From contig NZ_CP034550.1 in NCBI RefSeq assembly GCF_009498035.1, positions 2,914,001 through 2,978,000 of the forward strand: a stretch of DNA of 64,000 bases, in the 5' to 3' direction. Every line of letters starts with the position of its first letter. The first letter of the stretch is position 1. The DNA is from Saccharothrix syringae. Its GTDB lineage: Bacteria > Actinomycetota > Actinomycetes > Mycobacteriales > Pseudonocardiaceae. The notes below the pieces were generated by a model. The model was not told where the DNA came from and searched no databases. It saw only the letters and a list, made by a program, of their open reading frames with translations. Made by a program: the position numbers and the translations under genes. This document shows positions 51,481 to 60,285 of this stretch, one piece after another.

Positions 51481-52707
51481 ATGTTGCGACGACGTTGTCG
51501 CCCGGTCACCCTGCTCGCCGGCCTGCTCGTGCCGGCCCTGTCCGCGTTCCTGCTGCCCCCGCCGTCGGTCGCCAGCACACCCCGCACCCACGCGGTGCCG
51601 CTCGCCGAACTGACCGTGGTGTCCGAACAGGTGGCGTCCGGTCTCCGGCGCCCGGTCGCGGTCACCGGGCTGCCCGACGGCCGGGTGCTGGTCGTGGAGA
51701 AGGCGGGCACCGTCCGCGCCTACCACCCCGACACCGGCCTGGCGGCCGAGCCGGTGCTCGACCTGACCGACCGGGTCGACGAGTCGGACAACGAGCGCGG
51801 CCTCCTCGGCATCACGCCCGCGCCGAACTTCGCCCGGACCGGAATCCTCTACGTGTCCTACACGAGCCTGCCCGCCGGCGAGCTGACCCTGGCGCGGGTG
51901 CCCCTCGGCGCACCCGAGCGGCTGCAGGTGCTGCTGACCCAGCAGCACGCCGAGTACGGCAACCACAACGGGGGACAGGTGGCGTTCGGCCGCGACGGCT
52001 ACCTCTACTGGTCGACGGGCGACGGCGGCCACGCGAACGACCCGTTCAAGGCCGGCCAGGACCTCGGCACCCTGCTCGGCAAGATCGTGCGGATCGACGT
52101 CGACCGCACCTGCGGGGCGAAGCCCTACTGCGTGCCGGCCGGCAACCCGTTCGTCCGCGTGCCGGGCGCGCGGCCGGAGATCTGGCTCTACGGGCTGCGC
52201 AACCCGTGGCGGTTCTCCGTCGACCCGGTCGACGGCTCGCTGTGGATCGGCGACGTCGGCCAGGGCCTGGTCGAGGAGGTCGACCACATCCGCCCGTGGC
52301 AGGGCGGCGCGAACCTCGGCTGGTCCTGCAAGGAGGGCACCCCGGTGTTCGACCCGCAGCAGTGCCGGCCGGGCGGGCGGTACACCGACCCGGTCTTCGA
52401 GTACGACCACTACAACGACAACTGCTCGGTGACCGGCGGCGTGGTGTACCGGGGGTTCCGGACCCCGGAGGCGTGGGGGACCTACGTCGCGAGCGACTAC
52501 TGCTCGACCCACGTGTTCGCCGTGCGCCCCAAGCCCGACGGCGGCTACGAATCCGCCACGATCGGCAACTTCCCCACCCAGCCGACCGCGATCGACACCG
52601 ACGTGCATGGTGAGCTGTACGTGCTCAGCGACCTCCCGGGTTGGCTGAGCCGAGTGCGGTTCGAGCGGGTCAAGCCGGCCTCCGGAGGCAGGGGCGCGCA
52701 CCGCTGA
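51481..52707 (+). CDS. Secreted PQQ-dependent sugar dehydrogenase (soluble GDH-like)
   Basis: A 408-residue exported six-blade propeller. A signal peptide (LLAGLLVPALSAFLLPPPSVAS) is followed by LRRPVAVTGLPDGRVLVVEKAG, NERGLLGITPAPNF, the catalytic His in YGNHNGGQVAFGRDGYLYWSTGDGG, and the PQQ-binding Arg in LYGLRNPWRFSVDPVDGSLWIGDVGQ. It oxidises aldoses (or pyranose-type sugars) at C1 outside the cell, passing electrons to an acceptor; no PQQ synthesis genes are visible. ATG with GAGGAG 8 nt upstream. The CebR box predicts induction by cello-oligosaccharides, so the physiological substrate may be cellobiose or a hydrolysis product. Confidence 0.9.
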   Translation: MLRRRCRPVTLLAGLLVPALSAFLLPPPSVASTPRTHAVPLAELTVVSEQVASGLRRPVAVTGLPDGRVLVVEKAGTVRAYHPDTGLAAEPVLDLTDRVDESDNERGLLGITPAPNFARTGILYVSYTSLPAGELTLARVPLGAPERLQVLLTQQHAEYGNHNGGQVAFGRDGYLYWSTGDGGHANDPFKAGQDLGTLLGKIVRIDVDRTCGAKPYCVPAGNPFVRVPGARPEIWLYGLRNPWRFSVDPVDGSLWIGDVGQGLVEEVDHIRPWQGGANLGWSCKEGTPVFDPQQCRPGGRYTDPVFEYDHYNDNCSVTGGVVYRGFRTPEAWGTYVASDYCSTHVFAVRPKPDGGYESATIGNFPTQPTAIDTDVHGELYVLSDLPGWLSRVRFERVKPASGGRGAHR

Positions 52708-52904
52708 GACCCGGTGATCCCGGTAAGCCCGGACGGCCATCTGGGCGCGATTGCGGGCTTCCCCGGCGAGCCGGCGGATCGACCGGAAGACGGGCTCCGC
52801 ACCCGGCCGATCGGCCAGGTCGACACCGGCCGGAACCCCGGTGCGCCCACGCACCCGACGCGATGACACTGGGCCTCCTCAGCCCGACCAGAGGAGCGGA
52901 ATCC

Positions 52905-53345
52905 GTGCGGACGACACCGACCAGGCAGTACCGGGACACCCCGGTCGACGTGAAGCTCGCGCTCTGCGCGCTGTGGGTCACGATGCTCTTCGTGTTCGCC
53001 TACGTCGACATCTTCGGTTTCTACCGGGCCGACGTCCTCAACGCCGCACTCGACGGCAAGGTGGCGTCCACGCCGCTAGCGGTCGACCAGACGTTCCTGA
53101 CCGCCACGCTGGTCTACCTCCTGCCGTCGATCCTGATGGTGGTCCTGACCCTTCTGCTCAAGCCGCGGGCCAACCGGGCGGTCAACCTCATCGTCGGCTC
53201 GTTCTACCTGATCACCGTCATCGCGTCGGGCATCGGCGAGACGTGGGTCTACTACCTCCTCGGCAGCCTCGTCGAGGCGGTGCTCCTCGTCGTCATCATC
53301 CGCACTGCCTGGAAGTGGCCGTCACCCGTGCCCTCGCTGCCTTGA
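52905..53345 (+). CDS. DUF6326-like four-helix membrane protein
   Basis: A 146-residue integral membrane protein with four hydrophobic helices (VKLALCALWVTMLFVFAYVDIFGFY, QTFLTATLVYLLPSILMVVLTLLL, RAVNLIVGSFYLITVIASGIG, YYLLGSLVEAVLLVVIIRTAW). The YVDIFGFYRADVL and LLKPRANRAVNLIVG segments match the DUF6326 family. No function is known. GTG at 52905 with GAGGAG 8 nt upstream. Confidence 0.7.
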   Translation: MRTTPTRQYRDTPVDVKLALCALWVTMLFVFAYVDIFGFYRADVLNAALDGKVASTPLAVDQTFLTATLVYLLPSILMVVLTLLLKPRANRAVNLIVGSFYLITVIASGIGETWVYYLLGSLVEAVLLVVIIRTAWKWPSPVPSLP

Positions 53346-53621
53346 CAGGGGGAAGTGCTCGTCGGGCTGCGTTCGCGGCCTTCCGGTCAGGGGACAGCCG
53401 GCCGCACGACTGCTCCCCGGCGCGCGACGCCTATTCCCCCTCTCCCGGCCGCCACCGTTGTTTTGCGGCCACGAACACTTCCGGCGCTCGTCGTGGTGGG
53501 TGGTCGGGTGCGACGCCGAAAGGATCGGCGGTGGTTGAACCGCTCAGCGGGACACGCGTTGGCGGGCCGTCGTTACCTTCGTTCCCGAAGGCACAGCGTC
53601 GCCGAATCCCAGGGGGTTGTC

Positions 53622-54728
53622 GTGCGGTGGTTGTCGTCCGCCTTGACCGTGCTCGTCGTGCTCGTCCTCGCCACGCCCGCCAGGGCCGCCGTCATCGGCT
53701 TCGAAGTGCTGCCACCGCCCGCCGGGTGGACCTTCGCCGAGGCGCAGGTGGTCAACGAGGCCGGTCAGGTGGCGGGCACCGCCGGGGTGATCGGGAAACG
53801 CCCCGTGCCCGGTTTCCTGTACGGCGTCCGCTGGGACGGCACGACCCCCCTGGTCCTGGGCGGCGGTGAGACCGGTGGTCAGGCGTACGGCATCAACGAG
53901 CGCGGCGACGTGCTGTTCACGAGTCGCTTCGCCCACGTAGGGCTCAGCTTCATCAGCCTCCTGGTGTGGGAGGACGGTCGACTGGTCGGGCGGACACCGC
54001 GGGGCACCAGCACGAACGGCCCGATCGGCCGGGACATCAGCGACAACGGGGTGGTCCCGCTGGCGCACCAGAGGACCGCGGGCGCGTGGCGGGACGGCGT
54101 GTACGAGAGCGTGCCGCTGCCCCCGGAGGGCACGTACAGGGACCACGTGGCGGTGAACAGGCACGGCACGACGGCGGGCGTCGGCGACCTGAACGACGGC
54201 ACGGGCTCGTTCGTGTTCCGCTGCTCCGCCACCGAGTGCACCAGGCTGCCGGCCGCCGGCGCCGGCGGCAGCTACTCCGTCGCCGCGATCAACGACTCCG
54301 GCTGGGTGGCCGGGACCTGGTCGGTGGGGTCGACGACCCGGGCGGTGCTGTGGGCCGACGACCGGGTCACCGTCCTGCCCGGTGAGGACGTCACCGTCTC
54401 CGACAGCAGGCGAGCCCTCAACGAGAACGGCGACGTAGTCGGCCGGCGCACCGTGGACGGCCTGTCCCGGGCGGTCCTCTGGCGCGACGGCGAGCTGATC
54501 GAGTTCGGGCTGCCCGACTGGAGCCAGGCGATCGCGGTGAACGACCGGGGCGACGTCGTCGGCTGGCAGGAGAGCGGTGGTTCGCCGCGCGGATTCCACT
54601 GGCGCGACGGTGTCGTCACCACGCTGCCGGCGCCGGCCGGCTCGCCCGCGTGGGCGACCGACATCAACAACTCGGGAGTGGTGGTCGGCCACTCCTACTC
54701 GCAGGCGTTCCGCTGGACCGTGCCCTGA
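53622..54728 (+). CDS. Secreted HAF-like repeat protein (tandem copy 1)
   Basis: A 368-residue exported protein with a signal peptide (LTVLVVLVLATPARAA) and recurring units of the form 'A..IN..G.VVG.....G..RAVLW.DG....L' (for example AYGINERGDVLFTS, AVLWADDRVTVLPGEDV, ALNENGDVVGRRTVDGLSRAVLWRDGELIEFG, AIAVNDRGDVVGWQESGGSPRGFHWRDGVVTTLP). These match HAF/propeller-type repeats in surface proteins. Function unknown. GTG at 53622 with AGGGGG upstream. The next gene is a tandem duplicate. Confidence 0.75.
   Translation: MRWLSSALTVLVVLVLATPARAAVIGFEVLPPPAGWTFAEAQVVNEAGQVAGTAGVIGKRPVPGFLYGVRWDGTTPLVLGGGETGGQAYGINERGDVLFTSRFAHVGLSFISLLVWEDGRLVGRTPRGTSTNGPIGRDISDNGVVPLAHQRTAGAWRDGVYESVPLPPEGTYRDHVAVNRHGTTAGVGDLNDGTGSFVFRCSATECTRLPAAGAGGSYSVAAINDSGWVAGTWSVGSTTRAVLWADDRVTVLPGEDVTVSDSRRALNENGDVVGRRTVDGLSRAVLWRDGELIEFGLPDWSQAIAVNDRGDVVGWQESGGSPRGFHWRDGVVTTLPAPAGSPAWATDINNSGVVVGHSYSQAFRWTVP
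53633..53682 (+). repeat. 50-bp exact repeat over signal-peptide codons (copy 1)
   Basis: These 50 bases, coding SSALTVLVVLVLATPA, are identical to 54774-54823 in the next gene, although the mature proteins have diverged clearly. Confidence 0.85.
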
Positions 54729-54762
54729 TCCTCCCCGCAACCCGATCCGAAGGAACGCCACC

Positions 54763-55899
54763 ATGCCCTGGTCGTCGTCCGCCTTGACCGTGCTCGTCGT
54801 GCTCGTCCTCGCCACGCCCGCCAAGGCCGCCGCCATCGGCTTCACGGAGCTGCCGGCCCCACCGGGCTCGGCCGCGGCGATCGTGTCGGTGCTCAACGAA
54901 GCCGGCCAGGCGGCGGGTTCCGGGTGGACGCCGCCGGCCCGGCCCTACTACCCGGGCACGCTGCGCGCGGTGCGCTGGGACGGCCCGACCCCCACGGTCG
55001 TGGCAGGCGGTCACGCGGTGGGCATCAACGCACGCGGTGACGTGCTGACCTCGTTGGTCACCAAGGAGGGCGGCGCCCAGGTCTCCTACGTCGACCTGTG
55101 GTCCGACGGCCAGGTGGTCGACCGGACGCCGAGGCGCGGGTCCGGTGCGATGTCGGTCCGCGACCTCGGCGACAGCGGTGTCGTGCCGCTGGGCTACAAC
55201 AACCTGGACGACCCCGCCTTCGGCGGGAACGACCGCGCCGGGGCGTGGCGACAGGGCGTGTTCGCCGACGTGCCGGTCTCCCCGCAGGGACCGAGCGCCG
55301 ACCACCGGGTGGCCAACGCGAAGGGCTCGACGGCCGGCTCCCGGACAGCCGTCGAGGCCGCGAACACGTTCGCGTTCCGCTGCTCGGCCACCAACTGCAC
55401 CCGACTGCCTGCGGCGGGCGAGGCGGACTACTACACCGTCGCGGCGGTCAACGAGTCCGACTCGGTGGCCGCCACCTGGTCGGTGGCCGCGACCACGCGG
55501 GCCGTGGTGTGGGTCGCCGACCGGCCCACCGTCCTGCCGGGCGGCGACGCCGGCGTCTCCGACAACACCCGCGCCATCAACGAGGACGGCGACGTCGTGG
55601 GCTGGGTCGAGGAGGACGGGGTGCGCAGGGCGGCGTTGTGGCGCCACGGCGAACTCGTCGACCTCGGCACGTCCGGGCAGGGCGAGGCGGTCGCGGTGAA
55701 CGACCGGGGCGACGTCGTCGGCTGGCACGCGGTGGGCGGCGCGCCCCGACCGTTCCACTGGCGGGCCGGCGTGCTGACCACGCTGCCGACGCCCGACGAC
55801 CTCCCGGCCAAGGCCGTCGCCGTGAACAACGCGGGCGTGGTGGTCGGCGGCACGTTGTACCGCGACAACTCGCGCGCGTTCCGGTGGACCCTGCCGTGA
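54763..55899 (+). CDS. Secreted HAF-like repeat protein (tandem copy 2)
   Basis: A 378-residue paralog of the upstream gene with the same signal peptide and repeat plan (AVGINARGDVLTSLV, AINEDGDVVGWVEEDGVRRAALWRHGELVDLG, AVAVNDRGDVVGWHAVGGAPRPFHWRAGVLTTLP). Both copies keep the pair of cysteines in FRCSATxCTRLPAAG. ATG with AAGGAA upstream, 35 nt after copy 1, so probably cotranscribed. Function unknown. Confidence 0.75.
   Translation: MPWSSSALTVLVVLVLATPAKAAAIGFTELPAPPGSAAAIVSVLNEAGQAAGSGWTPPARPYYPGTLRAVRWDGPTPTVVAGGHAVGINARGDVLTSLVTKEGGAQVSYVDLWSDGQVVDRTPRRGSGAMSVRDLGDSGVVPLGYNNLDDPAFGGNDRAGAWRQGVFADVPVSPQGPSADHRVANAKGSTAGSRTAVEAANTFAFRCSATNCTRLPAAGEADYYTVAAVNESDSVAATWSVAATTRAVVWVADRPTVLPGGDAGVSDNTRAINEDGDVVGWVEEDGVRRAALWRHGELVDLGTSGQGEAVAVNDRGDVVGWHAVGGAPRPFHWRAGVLTTLPTPDDLPAKAVAVNNAGVVVGGTLYRDNSRAFRWTLP
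54774..54823 (+). repeat. 50-bp exact repeat over signal-peptide codons (copy 2)
   Basis: Exact match to 53633-53682. Confidence 0.85.
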
Positions 55900-56385
55900 C
55901 CGTGCCAGCTCGCGGCGCTCCCACTCGGTCAGCGCACCCGGCTTCATCGTCCGGCTCAGCAGAACCACACTCCGGGCGTCCTGCAATGAAGTGGCGTATG
56001 TCAAGACTTTTGGGAAGTCGAACTCGCGGGGAATGGAGAGAAGTGGGCCGGAGTTTAGTAGTTGTTTAGTGACGAATTCCTGTCGGATGCTATTCTCGGT
56101 AAGCACTTATTTTTACATGTACCGAGGGGTGGCGCACACCAGGGTGACGATTGTTTGATATGGCATTAAGTACGCGGGTGTTCGAGGCCGTGCAACCAGG
56201 TCCGATCAATCCTCCGTGTCCGGCCATCGTCGCCGTCGCCCTCCGGGTGTTGCGCGAGATCGCCCAGTGGCGTCACCGCGAGAAGTGTGGACTCGGAAGC
56301 CCGATTTTTCTGAGTTGATGCATTCGCGGTTGCCGGCATCGGTCAATCGAATGCGCGATCAATCCGACTGGAATGGGGGAGTGTC
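55900..56385. other. AT-rich gene-free region
   Basis: About 490 nt, clearly lower in GC than the rest, especially 56020-56170. It contains a 7-bp inverted repeat CTCGGTA/TACCGAG (56095-56126, 18-nt loop). No convincing frame. It leads into a small secreted-protein gene and may carry its promoter or be recently acquired DNA. Confidence 0.5.
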
Positions 56386-56685
56386 TTGCGAAGCAAGCTG
56401 GGGCGTATGGGTGTCATCGTGGTGACTCTGGGCGCAGCGATCCTGGCGGTCCCGACGGCGGCTTCGGCGAGCGCGGCCGACGACGTGCGGAACTGCCTGG
56501 AGAAGTTCCACTCGACCAACAGTGCTCTGGTCCAGTACAAGTACGACAGCTGCGGCGGTCGGTCGATCCGCTCCCGCATCGTGTTGAGCGGCGCCGTTGA
56601 CGAGGCATGCCACACGCTGACCTACGGCCATGAGTACCGCGACACCTGGTCTTTCGGCAGCTACGACGGGGTCAAGGCATGCTGA
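56386..56685 (+). CDS. Small secreted protein with four cysteines, unknown
   Basis: A 99-residue preprotein starting with TTG at 56386, set by GGGGGAG 4 nt upstream; ATG 56407 is the alternative. Signal peptide MGVIVVTLGAAILAVPTAASASA, then a ~65-residue mature part with four Cys (RNCLEKF, YDSCGGR, EACHTL and the final KAC) and many aromatic and polar residues. Codon use is less GC-rich than the neighbours. I recognise no family; size and cysteines fit a small extracellular inhibitor or toxin-like fold, which is only a guess. Confidence 0.6.
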   Translation: MRSKLGRMGVIVVTLGAAILAVPTAASASAADDVRNCLEKFHSTNSALVQYKYDSCGGRSIRSRIVLSGAVDEACHTLTYGHEYRDTWSFGSYDGVKAC

Positions 56686-56700
56686 TCGATCGGTGAGAAC

Positions 56701-56738
56701 CGATGGCGCGGCCGCTGTGCGTAGCGGTCGTGCCATCG
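56701..56738 (+). terminator. Hairpin after the small secreted protein gene
   Basis: CGATGGCGCGGCCGCT and AGCGGTCGTGCCATCGG pair as a 15-16 bp stem with two mismatches and a 6-nt loop, 15 nt after the stop. Confidence 0.65.
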
Positions 56739-56964
56739 GCGGTATGTGGAGTTCGCCCTGTGCGGCCCGGCCGATTCTGTTGCTGTCCGGTTGATTTGTC
56801 CATTCTCGTCGTGTCCGTCAGTGCACCGGTTGACGCGCCCGCACGAGACCGGCGCCTGCGATCGGGACCTGCCGGCGAGCTACCTGATTCCCCCGACGTG
56901 GGCCCGCTCGTCCCGCGGTGAGCAGGAGGTGGTCGAAACAGCCCACGTTCGTCGGCCGGCGCGA

Positions 56965-58665
56965 TCAGCGCGGCTCGCGGCCGGTGCGGCGGATCACCTT
57001 CTTGATGTAGTCGAGGGTCGGCCCCCGGTCACCCTCCAACTCGCGCTGGTTGTTGAAGTTCCACGCGAACAGGCCGAGGCGGTTGAGGCCGGCGATCGAC
57101 TCGTCGTTCAGCAGCACCCGGACGTCCAGGTCGAGCACCTCGCCCGTGGTGTCCAGGTAGGCGGCCACCATGACCTTGCCGTACTCACCCAGCACGCGGA
57201 CGCTCTCCCGCACCTGGAAGATGTTGCCGTACGGCTGCTTGGCCACCACCGCCCCGTAGTCCGACGCCCGCAGCGCGCGGGCGAAGTGCGAGAACATGGA
57301 CCGGCCCCCACCGCTCTCCGGGTCGTCGTCCTCGACCTGGTAGCCGTCCCAGCCCATCCCCACCTGCGCGTTCGGGGCGGTCTCCTTGATGATCCGCCGG
57401 ACGTCGAGGTAGCTGTCCTGCAACGCCTCGTAGTACGCCGGGCTGGCGCCGTACGCGCTGTCCTCGCACGCCATCTTGTTGACCTCGTTGAACACCGTGA
57501 CGTACAGGGGCGGATCGTCGACCTTGCCGGCGAAGATGCGCGCGAGCGCGCGCATGTCCTCCCCGAACGCGGGGGACAGCGGGTAGGCGCGCCCGCAGCC
57601 GGCGCCGTACTTGCCCTCGACGGGGACCTCGGGGTCGTCGATCTCCCAGTCCGCCACGATCACGTGCAGCGCGTACCCCCGCGCGTAGGCGTCGGGCACC
57701 TCCCTGTCCCGCCACCCCGCCATCGTCTCCAGGTCGCTCGGCTTGTGGTAGTTGGTGGTGAGCATCGTGACCGGCGCCTCCCGCACGAACTCGGACTCCA
57801 GCGCCGTGCCGATCTGGTCGCCGATGCCGTACAGGAGCGTGCCGGGCGGCGCGCTCGCGTCCGCCCTGTTCGAAGGGCTGCTGGACCCGGACAGCGTCGC
57901 CCCGAGCACGACCACCAGCGCCGCGGCCACCCCCGCCGTCACCAGCGCGTGCCTCGACAACCCGCGGGGAGCCCCGAGCAGCCGGGCCACCTCGTCCGCG
58001 CCGGGCCGGCGGGCGGGGTCCGGCTCGGTCAGCGCGGCCAGGATGCCCGCCAAGCGCTTGTCGGCCCGCCCCTCGGACGCGGCCGACAGCGTCACGCCGA
58101 GCGAGTACACGTCCGCCGCCGGGGTGGCGCGCCGGCCCTGGAGCACCTCGGGGGCCAGGTAGCCGGCGGTACCCGCGTCCTTCGCGCTCCCGGTCAGCGT
58201 GACCTCGTCCCACATCGCGACGCCGAGGTCGGCCAGCTTGGCGGTGCCGTCGGCGGTGACGAGGATGTTGGCGAGCGTGATGTCGCGGTGCACCATCCCC
58301 CTGGCGTGCATGGCGGACAGCGCGGTGGCGATCTGCGCGCCGATCCTGGTGGCGAGGTCGGGGGCGATCGGGCCGTCGGTCCGGCAGATCTCGGCGAGGC
58401 TGCGGGCGGGCAGGTACTCCATGACGAGCCAGCGCCTGCCCCCGTCGACGACGGTGTCGAAGACGGAGATCACGTTGGCGTGGTGCAGCCCGGCCCCGAT
58501 CCGCGCCTCGCGACGGGCCGCCTCGCCGTCCCCCGTCGTGTCCAGCTTGAGCGCGACGACCCGGCGTAACTCCAGGTCGGTGGCCCGCCAGACCTCACCC
58601 ATGCCGCCCGCGCCGACGACCTCATCGAGCCGGTACCGGCCCGCGATCACGTCCTTGTTACGCAC
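56965..58665 (-). CDS. Receptor Ser/Thr kinase with glycosidase-like extracellular domain
   Basis: A 566-residue transmembrane kinase. The cytoplasmic kinase domain (~1-232) has VGAGGMGEVWRA, VALK (Lys40), a catalytic loop HRDITLANIL where the usual Lys-Pro is Thr130-Leu131, DLG (Asp146), and AGTAGYLAPEV. Residues ~239-258 are the membrane helix. The ~300-residue ectodomain resembles a clan-A TIM-barrel glycosidase: strand endings VIVADWEIDD, LYVTVFNEVNKMACE (Asn393-Glu394), VGMGWDGYQ, VMVAAYLDTTGE (Glu509) and LFAWNFNNQ. It may sense a glycan. The GTG start follows a TAAGCT box by 6 nt. The catalytic-loop Lys is missing, so activity may be reduced. Confidence 0.85.
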   Translation of the reverse strand: MRNKDVIAGRYRLDEVVGAGGMGEVWRATDLELRRVVALKLDTTGDGEAARREARIGAGLHHANVISVFDTVVDGGRRWLVMEYLPARSLAEICRTDGPIAPDLATRIGAQIATALSAMHARGMVHRDITLANILVTADGTAKLADLGVAMWDEVTLTGSAKDAGTAGYLAPEVLQGRRATPAADVYSLGVTLSAASEGRADKRLAGILAALTEPDPARRPGADEVARLLGAPRGLSRHALVTAGVAAALVVVLGATLSGSSSPSNRADASAPPGTLLYGIGDQIGTALESEFVREAPVTMLTTNYHKPSDLETMAGWRDREVPDAYARGYALHVIVADWEIDDPEVPVEGKYGAGCGRAYPLSPAFGEDMRALARIFAGKVDDPPLYVTVFNEVNKMACEDSAYGASPAYYEALQDSYLDVRRIIKETAPNAQVGMGWDGYQVEDDDPESGGGRSMFSHFARALRASDYGAVVAKQPYGNIFQVRESVRVLGEYGKVMVAAYLDTTGEVLDLDVRVLLNDESIAGLNRLGLFAWNFNNQRELEGDRGPTLDYIKKVIRRTGREPR

Positions 58666-58671
58666 CGATCC

Positions 58672-58677
58672 AGCTTA
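58672..58677 (-). promoter_or_regulatory. Probable -10 box of the kinase gene
   Basis: TAAGCT on the minus strand, 6 nt before the GTG at 58665; leaderless layout. Confidence 0.4.
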
Positions 58678-58802
58678 GTGACTCTGCGAAGTCGTCGTTA
58701 ACACGCGCCGGCTCACCGGACTGCCCCGCACGCCCCGGCCACCTGCCCAAGCCGGGGGCTCCCGACCCGGGAAAACGTGATGCGCCGCGGCATCGGGTCA
58801 CG

Positions 58803-58808
58803 GACAAT
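58803..58808 (+). promoter_or_regulatory. Probable -10 box, leaderless gene
   Basis: GACAAT, 6 nt before the ATG at 58815, without a ribosome site. Confidence 0.35.
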
Positions 58809-58814
58809 CCCCGG

Positions 58815-59363
58815 ATGTCCCACTTCGGCATCCAGGGCTACGAGCCCCGGTGGCTCAACGGCCTGTCGGCGACCACCGCGGCGCACGGCCGGCGGCTGCG
58901 GGCGCTGGTCGGCCGCAGCCTGCGACACGCCTGGCTGCTCTGGGACCTCGATGCCGACGAGTGGTTCGCCGACGGCCCGGTCCTGCTGGACTTCGACGGT
59001 GAGCAGGTCGAGGTCGACCACCGGAAGTTCGACGACCTGTCCGTCACCTGGAACACCGTCGACCCGTCGGGACAGCCCGCCTGGAACCACGGCGACCAGG
59101 GCCACCCCGACGACTACGTCTTCCGCCTCGCCTGGCGGCACGACGCCCGAGCGGAACTGGTGGCCCTGCGACGCCAACCCCTCCAGGCGGTCGAACTGCT
59201 CGAATACGCGGGCGGGGACATGGCCGACGGCATGGTGGCGGTCAGCTTCGCCTTCCCCGGCGGCCGGGTGACCGTCTCCAACGGCCTCGACGAGAACAGC
59301 CTGGAGTTCGGTCCCCCCGGACCCGCCTACGTCCGCCACCCCCTTCCCGACCGGATCGACTGA
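58815..59363 (+). CDS. Conserved-looking cytoplasmic protein, unknown
   Basis: A 182-residue soluble protein. It opens GIQGYEPRWLNGLSATTAAHGRRLRALVGRSLRHAWLLWDLDADEWFADGPVLLDFDGEQVEVDH and has a beta-rich middle (SVTWNTVDPSGQPAWNHG, YVFRLAWRHDARAELVALR) ending ENSLEFGPPGPAYVRHPL. No motif is recognised; the style is like short actinobacterial proteins of immunity or housekeeping type. The start is set by the -10 box 6 nt upstream. Divergent from the kinase gene. Confidence 0.65.
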   Translation: MSHFGIQGYEPRWLNGLSATTAAHGRRLRALVGRSLRHAWLLWDLDADEWFADGPVLLDFDGEQVEVDHRKFDDLSVTWNTVDPSGQPAWNHGDQGHPDDYVFRLAWRHDARAELVALRRQPLQAVELLEYAGGDMADGMVAVSFAFPGGRVTVSNGLDENSLEFGPPGPAYVRHPLPDRID

Positions 59364-59426
59364 GGCTTCCGCACGTGCCCGGAGTCGTGGTACCCCAACG
59401 CCTCCGGGCACGCGTGCGGTCGGACC

Positions 59427-60101
59427 TCACCGCCCGACCCGCACCCCCGAGGCGATCCGCAGCGCCCGCGCCAGCACGGACATCCGCTTCGGGTACGACA
59501 CCACGACCGGCCGCGTCCGCAGGGCGCGGACCAGCACGTCCACCGCCCGCTCGACACCGACCAGCATCGGCTTGACGTCGCCCTTGGCCATCTTGGTGTC
59601 GACGAACCCGAACCGCACGCACGTCACCGCCACCCCGTGCCGGCGCAGCGCCCCGGCGAGCCCCAGCAGGTACGACGACAGCCCGGCCTTGGACGCCGCG
59701 TAGCCGGGGGAGTCGGGCGACACCAGCACGTCGGCCAGGCTCGACAGGCCCACGAAGTGGCCCCGCCCGGCCGCGACCATCGCCGGCACCACGGCCTCGA
59801 CCGCCCGCGCCGCGCCGAGCAGGTTCACCTCCACCGCCCGGGTCTGCGCCGCGAGGTCGCCCACGTCGAACACCTCGCCGACCCCGGCCGCGTACACGCA
59901 CGCGTCGACCGGGCCGACCCCGGCCAGCACCGCCGGGAAGTCCGCGCCGGTCACGTCGGCCACGTGGTGCGCGTACCGCCCGTGCACCACCTCCGAGGCG
60001 CGCCGCGACACCCCCACCACGTCCCACCCGTCGGCGAGCAGCCGCCGCGTCAGGGCCAGTCCGATGCCGTCGCTGTTGCCGATCACCAGGGCGCGCGTCA
60101 C
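59427..60101 (-). CDS. Short-chain dehydrogenase/reductase (SDR)
   Basis: A 224-residue classical SDR. GNSDGIGLALTRRLLADGWDVVGVSRR is the cofactor motif, VYAAGVGEVFDV stands for NNAG, the catalytic Ser is in HFVGLSSLADVL, and SPGYAASKAGLSSYLLGLAGAL holds YxxxK. It ends with a C-terminal basic helix (VLARALRIASGVRVGR) as in membrane-associated reductases of long-chain substrates. Substrate unknown. ATG at 60101; no clear partner gene. Confidence 0.88.
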   Translation of the reverse strand: MTRALVIGNSDGIGLALTRRLLADGWDVVGVSRRASEVVHGRYAHHVADVTGADFPAVLAGVGPVDACVYAAGVGEVFDVGDLAAQTRAVEVNLLGAARAVEAVVPAMVAAGRGHFVGLSSLADVLVSPDSPGYAASKAGLSSYLLGLAGALRRHGVAVTCVRFGFVDTKMAKGDVKPMLVGVERAVDVLVRALRTRPVVVSYPKRMSVLARALRIASGVRVGR

Positions 60102-60285
60102 GCTGGGAGGTTACGCGGGCGCGTGCCGCCGCGGTCGACATGACGGGCCGGTCCACCCGGTGCGCGCACGGCCGCGATCGACTGCGCTTCCTGCCGTGAC
60201 GGTCCCGTGCCCGGCCGGGCGGACGTGGTCGCCTCCCGCAGGCCCGACGCCGCCGGATCCGGTTCCACCGCGTACCCCGCGCGGG

